Assembly: GCA_035458525.1 (NCBI GenBank)
Contig: DATHZQ010000091.1
Coordinates: 1 to 64,000 of the forward strand
Direction: 5' to 3'
Origin: DATHZQ01 sp035458525
Lineage (GTDB): Bacteria > Actinomycetota > Acidimicrobiia > Spongiisociales > UBA5794
DNA length: 64,000 bases
The notes under the pieces are model-generated. The model did no database searches. It saw nothing but the letters and a program-made list of their open reading frames with translations, and was not told where the DNA came from. Shown here one piece after another: positions 58,930 to 64,000 of this stretch. A program made the position numbers and the translations under genes. Each line of letters starts with the position of its first letter. Within the stretch, counting starts at the first letter, position 1.

Positions 58930-59528
58930 CGCAGTTCCCCGAGTCGCGGCCGGCCGGCCTGCGCCTCACCCCCGCACGGGGGGCATGGTGGCGCTTGGAC
59001 AACACCCATCCCGACGAGTGGACGTGGCAGCCGTTCCCGTCGCCCCGCAACCGTTTCGACCCTCCCTCGGGCCGGTTCCGGGTCCGCTATGCGGCCAACC
59101 GCCCCGCTGCAGCGGCTCGGGAGCGGTTCGTCACGAGGAACCTCACGGAGGCGGACGGTGACGTGTGGCTGGTCGAACTGTCCGGCATGCCGGCATCACT
59201 CCACCTCACCCGGCAATCCGTGCTCGACGCTTTGGAGCTGGACGATCGCGTCAGCACGGGCCGGATCGACCTTCGCAAACGCCGGGATCCCGACCCCCTG
59301 CTCGACACGTCGAGCCGGCTGATGGACGCCGTCTACGACTGGTGGGATGGAGCGCCGCCACCGCTCGTCTACCGAACCCGCAGCATGCCCGATGCGCGCA
59401 GCGTCGCCTTCACCCAGCACGCCAACGCAACGGTCGTACAGGCTGGCCCGCTCCGCACCGCGGCAGCCCTCCACGCTCACCTGGTGCTGCGCGCCGGGTT
59501 CACCGTACCGAGCGGCTGGCTGGCCTAG
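58926..59528 (+). CDS. RES-domain toxin
   Basis: RES domain: WWRLDNTHPDEWTWQPF with the conserved Arg, RNRFDPPSGRFRVRYAANRP, a Glu in ARERFVTRN and SVAFTQHANATVVQAG near the end. Characterised RES toxins consume NAD+. The first conventional start in frame is TTG 58995, but that would remove the conserved WWR segment; the frame is open upstream and overlaps the antitoxin stop, where only non-standard codons (CTG 58926, ATC 58923) are available. Coordinates given from CTG. Followed within 10 nt by a REP copy. Confidence 0.78.
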   Translation: MTQFPESRPAGLRLTPARGAWWRLDNTHPDEWTWQPFPSPRNRFDPPSGRFRVRYAANRPAAAARERFVTRNLTEADGDVWLVELSGMPASLHLTRQSVLDALELDDRVSTGRIDLRKRRDPDPLLDTSSRLMDAVYDWWDGAPPPLVYRTRSMPDARSVAFTQHANATVVQAGPLRTAAALHAHLVLRAGFTVPSGWLA

Positions 59529-59536
59529 CGCTGCCC

Positions 59537-59612
59537 TTTACCCCCGCCTGCGGCGGCGGTACCTTCCCCCACTTCGTGGGGGACTATTCGCGGCACCACT
59601 TCGTGGGGGTAC
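59537..59612. repeat. REP-family copy between RES toxin and narI
   Basis: Same orientation as the 56812 copy: TACCCCCGCCTGCGGCGGCG, GGTACCTT, stem CCCCCAC-TTC-GTGGGGG, then ACTATTCGCGG and a second CACTTCGTGGGGG. It fills the 86 nt gap between two convergent stop codons (RES at 59528, narI at 59615). Confidence 0.88.
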
Positions 59613-59614
59613 GG

Positions 59615-60331
59615 CTACACGCGTTCGAGGGGGCGGTCCGAGGCGGGGTGGTAGACGCCGGGCTCGCGGCTTGTTCGGATCACCTTCTGCCAGGGGCGGA
59701 AGAGGTAGCCGAGGGGCACCGTGATGATGTGGACCAGACGGGTGAACGGGAACACCAGCAGGAACGCCCAGAACGCCACGACGTGCGTCTTCAGGATGAA
59801 GGGCAGCGGCGCCACCAGATCGACGCGCGGGTCGAGGACGAACAGCGAACGCACGTAGGGCGTGAACACCCCCGGGCCCCAGAAGGAGCCCCAGCGGTAG
59901 CCGAAGGCGATCCACAGTCCGGTGATGATCTGGACCGCGATCACCGCCAGCACGACGAGATCCATCGGCGTGGTCACTGCGGCTACCCGGCGGTTCGAGA
60001 GCCGGCGGTAGATCAGCACACCGACCCCGAAGGCTGCCCACAACCCGAGACCGAACCCGGTGATCTCGAGGAGGTAGAGGCGCAGCGGAGCCCCGTTCCA
60101 CAGCGTGAAGGCACTCGGGATGAGGAGCGCCAGCAGGTGGCCGACCAGAACGATCGAGATGCCCCAGTGGAACGACACCGAACCCCAGAACAGCTTGCGG
60201 CTCTCGAGAATCTGCGACGACAACGCCGAGACGGTGAACGCATGACGCCGCCACCGCAGCACGGTCACCACGACCGCGAGCACGAGCGCAACGTAGGGAA
60301 GAACGGCGAACAACAGCTCATCGACTGACAT
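59615..60331 (-). CDS. narI: Respiratory nitrate reductase gamma subunit NarI
   Basis: 238 aa from ATG 60331. Five hydrophobic helices with haem-ligand His residues, e.g. SVSFHWGISIVLVGHLLALL and LKTHVVAFWAFLLVFPFTRLVHIIT. Membrane cytochrome b that oxidises quinol and passes electrons to NarH. Start lies inside the narJ 3' end (overlap of 14 nt). Last gene of narGHJI. Confidence 0.95.
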   Translation of the reverse strand: MSVDELLFAVLPYVALVLAVVVTVLRWRRHAFTVSALSSQILESRKLFWGSVSFHWGISIVLVGHLLALLIPSAFTLWNGAPLRLYLLEITGFGLGLWAAFGVGVLIYRRLSNRRVAAVTTPMDLVVLAVIAVQIITGLWIAFGYRWGSFWGPGVFTPYVRSLFVLDPRVDLVAPLPFILKTHVVAFWAFLLVFPFTRLVHIITVPLGYLFRPWQKVIRTSREPGVYHPASDRPLERV

Positions 60332-60848
60332 GGCTACTCCCGATCTCCACTCGTGTCTCGATCGCCACCTGGGCACGAGCTGCGGCGAGCACGTGCCGGT
60401 ACGGGTTGGCATCGTCCGACTTCTTCAGCTCCTTCGTCATCGCAGCCACCGCCTTGGGCAGCACCTCGACGAGCTCCTCGTGCGGCACCTCGCAGGCCTC
60501 CAGGTAGCGCAGGATCGGCGCCATGTGGTCGGGCAGCTCGCCGTCGAGATCGACGCCGAGCATCCCCATCTCCCGGTTCAACTCAGCCATGAACGCACCG
60601 CGTTTGTAGCTCTCCCCCCACACCACGTGCCCCACGTAGGGAACGAAGTGGGGCGAGAGATCGAGCGTCCGGGTGTGCAGCTCCTCCCACTCCCCCAACG
60701 ACCGCCCCTCGATGCCGGCGACAAACCGTTCCAGATGGCCGCGCACCTTGCCATCCTCGAGCTGCGACACGGCTCGCTGGAGCTGCTCGATACGCCCATC
60801 GGCCGGATAGGCGAAGCACCACGCGATCGTCGTAGCCGCACCCATCAC
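60318..60848 (-). CDS. narJ: Nitrate reductase assembly chaperone NarJ
   Basis: 176 aa. TorD/NarJ all-helical fold with LDLSPHFVPYVGHVVWGESYKRG, a family-typical segment, and GELPDHMAPILRYLEACEVPHEEL (the PDHL-like motif). Cytoplasmic chaperone for molybdenum cofactor insertion into NarG. Overlaps narH by 4 nt and narI by 14 nt. Confidence 0.94.
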   Translation of the reverse strand: MMGAATTIAWCFAYPADGRIEQLQRAVSQLEDGKVRGHLERFVAGIEGRSLGEWEELHTRTLDLSPHFVPYVGHVVWGESYKRGAFMAELNREMGMLGVDLDGELPDHMAPILRYLEACEVPHEELVEVLPKAVAAMTKELKKSDDANPYRHVLAAARAQVAIETRVEIGSSHVSR

Positions 60849-62356
60849 GCCCCCCTTTGCGGTGCTTCGAGGTAGCCGAGGCCGGTGGCGCCTTTGTGCG
60901 CCAGCGGATCGTTGAGCGATTCGATGGACATCTCCCGGTGGTACGGCGGCAACACGAACCTCTCCTCGAGCGTGGGCAGCGTGGTGAGCCGATAGATCGC
61001 TTCGACTTCCGCCTCGCTCGTGCCGGCTGATTCGAGCAGCGCAATCGTGGCGTCATCGATGAGACCGTCGACGCTCTGCCGCCGCTTGTAGATGCGTACG
61101 GCGAGCATCTTGCGGAGCACCGACCGGATCGTCGCCTCGTTCCCGACCGAGAACAGGTTGGCGAGGTACTTGATGGGCAGCCGTGCCTTGTCCAGCTCGT
61201 CGAACAGCTCGAAGTCGACCGTCTCGGCCGGGAGGTCCAGCCGGGTCAGGTTCCGCTCGATCGTGCTCATGACCGGCGAGAGCGGCGGGATGTAGAACAT
61301 CATCGCCATGGTGCGGAACTCGGCGTGGAGCGGCAGCGCCAGGCCCCACTCCTTCACGAACTTCCACGCCGGCGAGTTGCGAGCCGCCTCGATCCACCCG
61401 TGGTCGATGCCGGCGGCCGTCGCCGCGGTGACGACCCGCGGGTCCCAGGGGTCGAGGATCGCATCCAGCTGCCACTGGATCAGCTCGTCGTCCGGCGCCG
61501 CGGCGGCCGCGGTGATGGCGTCCTGGTCATAGAGCAGCACGCCCATGTAGCGAATACGCCCCACACACGAGTGGGCACACGCCGGCGCCTGCCCGGTCTC
61601 CATGCGGGGGAAGCACAGGATGCACTTCTCCGACTTGCCGGTCGACCAGTTGTAGTAGACCTTCTTGTAAGGGCACGCGGCGACGCACATCCGCCACGCC
61701 CGGCACTTGTCCTCGTTGACCAGCACGATGCCGTCCTCGCCGCGCTTGTAGATCGCTCCGGAAGGGCAGGCAGCCACGCACGACGGGTTCAAGCAGTGGT
61801 TGCAGATGCGCGGCAGGTAGTTGAAGACGACCCGCTCGATCTCCTCGAGCTGCGCCCGAATGTCGGGGGCGACGCCTTCGAGCGCCGGATCGTGCCGGGC
61901 GTAGGTGCCCGACCCTCCGAGGTCGTCGTCCCAGTTCGGACCGCCCTCGATGTTCATCTCGTCTCCGGTGATCATCGAGATTGGCCGCGCCGTTGGCTGA
62001 TGCTCTCCCTCGGGCGCATCGAAGAGGTCGCCGTAGCGGAACGTGAACGGCTCGTAATAGTCCTCGAGCTGCGGCAGGGAGGGGTTGAAGAACAGCCGGG
62101 CCAGCCCCGTGGGCTTGTTGTGCAGCTTCAGGTGGAGCCGGCCTTTGGCGTCGCGCCGCCAGCCGCCGTTGTAGTGGTCCTGGTCCTCCCATCCGGTGGG
62201 GTAGCCGGTGCCGGGCCGGGTCTCGACGTTGTTCCACCACATGTACTCGGCGCCGGCACGATCGGTCCACAGGTTCTTGCAGGCCACGCTGCAGGTGTGG
62301 CACCCGATGCACTTGTCGAGGTGGAACAGCATGCTCATCTGGGCTCTGACTCTCAT
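60845..62356 (-). CDS. narH: Nitrate reductase beta subunit NarH
   Basis: 503 aa from ATG 62356. Four Cys clusters for Fe-S centres: CIGCHTCSVACKNLW, CNHCLNPSCVAACPSG, CRAWRMCVAACPYKKV and CILCFPRMETGQAPACAHSC. The Trp in CRAW instead of Cys marks the 3Fe-4S centre as in typical NarH. Transfers electrons from NarI to NarG. 10 nt after narG. Confidence 0.97.
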   Translation of the reverse strand: MRVRAQMSMLFHLDKCIGCHTCSVACKNLWTDRAGAEYMWWNNVETRPGTGYPTGWEDQDHYNGGWRRDAKGRLHLKLHNKPTGLARLFFNPSLPQLEDYYEPFTFRYGDLFDAPEGEHQPTARPISMITGDEMNIEGGPNWDDDLGGSGTYARHDPALEGVAPDIRAQLEEIERVVFNYLPRICNHCLNPSCVAACPSGAIYKRGEDGIVLVNEDKCRAWRMCVAACPYKKVYYNWSTGKSEKCILCFPRMETGQAPACAHSCVGRIRYMGVLLYDQDAITAAAAAPDDELIQWQLDAILDPWDPRVVTAATAAGIDHGWIEAARNSPAWKFVKEWGLALPLHAEFRTMAMMFYIPPLSPVMSTIERNLTRLDLPAETVDFELFDELDKARLPIKYLANLFSVGNEATIRSVLRKMLAVRIYKRRQSVDGLIDDATIALLESAGTSEAEVEAIYRLTTLPTLEERFVLPPYHREMSIESLNDPLAHKGATGLGYLEAPQRGA

Positions 62357-62366
62357 GCCAAACCGC

Positions 62367-64000
62367 CTAGAACTCGGGCCGGTCGATGCGCCGGACGTAG
62401 ACAAAGGTGTCTCGGTTGACCCCCGTGGGGCCCCAGTAGTTGAAGAAGTAGGTGAACTGGGCGTATCCGCCGCTCATCAGCACCGGCTTGAGCCGTGCCC
62501 TCGTGAGCGAGTTGTTCATCCCTGCTCGCTTCTTGCGTCTGGGTGAGATCGGAATGCCGACGGTGCGCTCCGTGGCGTGATACACGAACACCGTGCCTGC
62601 AGGAATCCGCGACGAGGTGATGCATCGCTGCACGAAGACGCCGTTGTCGTTGTAGAGCTCGACCCAGTCGTTGTCCTCGATACCCAGCCGGATGGCGTCC
62701 TTGTCGTTGAGCCAGATCGGGTAGCCGCCGCGGGACAGGGTCATCATGCGGTGATTGTCCGAGTAGGTCGAGTGGATCGACCACTTTCCGTGCGGCGTGA
62801 TGTAGTTGAACATCTGCCCGTCCTGGCCCTCGGCCAGGGACTGCTCGGTTTCCGACAGCATCGTGTGATCCGGGCGGGGCTTGTAGATCGGCAGGTGCTC
62901 GCCCCACTGCAGGTAGTTCTCGTGGTCGAGATAGAAGTGCTGGCGCCCCGTCAGGGTGCGCCACGGCACCAGATGCTCGACGTTGAAGACGAACGGTGAG
63001 TACGCCCGGCCCTTCGTCACGATGCCGCTCCACGTCGGAGTGGTCAGCACCCGACGGGGCTGAGCGACGATGTCGCTGAACGAATAGCGCGAGTCCCGCT
63101 GCCCGTCTCCCAGATGGCGGAGCATGCGGCCGGTCTTGGCTTCCTCCGCCTCGAACGCCCGGTAGGCCAGCTCGCCGTTGGACGCCGGATCGAGGGCGAG
63201 GATCGCCTCGCACACCTCGCGGTCCTGCGCCAGCGACGGCATCAGCACGCCGTTGCCGGCACCGCCGTCCTCGGACGGCTGTTTGCGTGCCAGTTCGTCG
63301 TAGAAATCGGCGACCGGGATCTTCAATCCGTGGGCGCCCACACCGTTGGCCCGGGTCCCGGCGCCAAGCCGCGACATCTGGTCCTCCAGGTTGGCGTAGT
63401 CGCGCTTCACCACCCGGAACTTGGGCATGGTCTTGCCGGGGATGGCCTCGATGTCGCCCGTGCGCCAGTCGCCGACCTCCGGTTGCGCAAGCTCGTCGGG
63501 CGTGTCGTGTTGCAGCGGCAGCATGACGACGTCCTCCACCTGACCCGGCAAGTGGTCTGCGGCCAGCTCGGACACCTTGGCCGCCACGGACCGGAAGATC
63601 TGCCAGTCCGACTTCGACTCCCACGATGGCGGCACCGCTGCCTGCATCGGATTGATGAACGAGTGCATGTCGGTGGTGTTGAGATCGTCCTTCTCGTACC
63701 AGGTCGCGGCCGGGAGGACGAGGTCCGAGTAGAGCGCACTCGTGTCCATGCGGAAATTCAGGTCGACGATCAGATCCATCTTCCCAATCGGGGCATCCGG
63801 CCTGACGGTGACTTCGGCGACACCGTGATCGTCCGGCTCCGCGGCGATGGCCGTCGAGTGCGTGCCGAGATAGTGCTTCATGAAGAACTCGTGGCCTTTG
63901 GCAGAGGTGCCAATGGCGTTGCCGCGCCAGATGAACCACGTCCGGGGCCACGACTCCGGCGCATCCGGATCGTCGATGGCGAACTCGATGTCACCCGACG
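62367..64000 (-). CDS. narG: Nitrate reductase alpha subunit NarG (C-terminal part, cut by the window end)
   Basis: About 544 codons in the window; the N-terminus lies beyond 64000. Contains TWFIWRGNAIGTSAKGHEFF, DLIVDLNFRMDTSALYSDLVLPAATWYEKDDLNTTDMHSF, ENYLQWGEHLPIYKPRPDHTM-type segments and C-terminal RARLKPVLMSGGYAQFTYFFNYWGPTGVNRD, all typical of the molybdopterin-bis-MGD NarG family. Catalyses nitrate to nitrite reduction. First gene of narGHJI. Confidence 0.96.
   Translation of the reverse strand, partial: SGDIEFAIDDPDAPESWPRTWFIWRGNAIGTSAKGHEFFMKHYLGTHSTAIAAEPDDHGVAEVTVRPDAPIGKMDLIVDLNFRMDTSALYSDLVLPAATWYEKDDLNTTDMHSFINPMQAAVPPSWESKSDWQIFRSVAAKVSELAADHLPGQVEDVVMLPLQHDTPDELAQPEVGDWRTGDIEAIPGKTMPKFRVVKRDYANLEDQMSRLGAGTRANGVGAHGLKIPVADFYDELARKQPSEDGGAGNGVLMPSLAQDREVCEAILALDPASNGELAYRAFEAEEAKTGRMLRHLGDGQRDSRYSFSDIVAQPRRVLTTPTWSGIVTKGRAYSPFVFNVEHLVPWRTLTGRQHFYLDHENYLQWGEHLPIYKPRPDHTMLSETEQSLAEGQDGQMFNYITPHGKWSIHSTYSDNHRMMTLSRGGYPIWLNDKDAIRLGIEDNDWVELYNDNGVFVQRCITSSRIPAGTVFVYHATERTVGIPISPRRKKRAGMNNSLTRARLKPVLMSGGYAQFTYFFNYWGPTGVNRDTFVYVRRIDRPEF

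Overview
The window is high-GC bacterial DNA, densely coded on both strands, with many GTG/TTG starts and 1-4 nt overlaps between consecutive genes. A WhiB regulator, a GlnR-like regulator next to two glutamine synthetases (types I and II), a small acyl-CoA carboxylase epsilon-like protein, class II GlpX fructose bisphosphatase and Mrp/HesB/Nfu-N Fe-S proteins point to an actinobacterium (Actinomycetota). Class Acidimicrobiia is my best guess, by inference only. No rRNA is present; one tRNA (Pro, CGG) is found.

Layout. 0-3.5 kb: hydantoinase/oxoprolinase pair. 3.5-8.2 kb: Nfu-N protein, methyltransferase-like protein, DUF445 protein, molybdopterin gene moaA. 8.2-10.6 kb: folate/pterin operon (SDR reductase, folB, an in-frame folK-folE fusion). 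11.4-15.9 kb: nitrogen locus, with glnII divergent from glnA, then a degenerate GlnR-like regulator and a GH1 glucosidase. 15.9-21.6 kb: PPK2, ALDH7 dehydrogenase, RidA, HesB, Mrp. 22-26 kb: vapB with a frameshifted vapC, then a tightly overlapping operon fxsA-nudix-MBL-M23 peptidase. 25.8-29.2 kb: selA-selB and whiB. 29-32.5 kb: NfeD, receiver protein, CorC-like protein, tRNA-Pro. 33-38 kb: asd-lysC, PNPOx-like protein, cyclophilin lipoprotein, PHP phosphoesterase. 38-41.4 kb: carboxylase epsilon-like protein and methylmalonyl-CoA epimerase, thiolase and glpX. 41.4-43.9 kb: two-component system with a divergent PepSY protein. 43.9-45.3 kb: a wrecked TIR-domain gene. 45.4-49.3 kb: dnaX-ybaB-recR and a queuosine mannosyltransferase homologue. 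49.4-54.2 kb: broken rhodanese, nitroreductase, dodecin, large secreted nuclease. 54.3-56.1 kb: ABC exporter. 56.1-59.6 kb: a repeat-rich accessory island with a DUF559 nuclease, an APC permease and a RES toxin-antitoxin pair. 59.6-64 kb: narGHJI nitrate reductase, with narG cut by the window end.

The most unusual part is the 56-59.6 kb island. A small PD-(D/E)xK-type (DUF559) nuclease gene is bracketed by inverted copies of a palindromic repeat family. The last ~20 codons of the gene, including the stop, lie inside the repeat; the left flank is a three-fold ~87 bp tandem array and the right flank a 27 bp tandem array. Two further copies lie elsewhere in the window, hard against stop codons. 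This looks like a REP-type or minimal mobile element with its own nuclease, though mobility is inference. Three accessory genes (vapC, TIR protein, rhodanese) are broken by small indels while I noticed no such lesion in the housekeeping genes.

The genes cover housekeeping (replication/recombination, lysine/threonine precursors, folate, Fe-S clusters), nitrogen metabolism (two glutamine synthetases with a putative regulator; nitrate respiration supported by moaA), propionate/acyl-CoA metabolism, and selenocysteine incorporation (selA/selB present, selC and selD not seen here).
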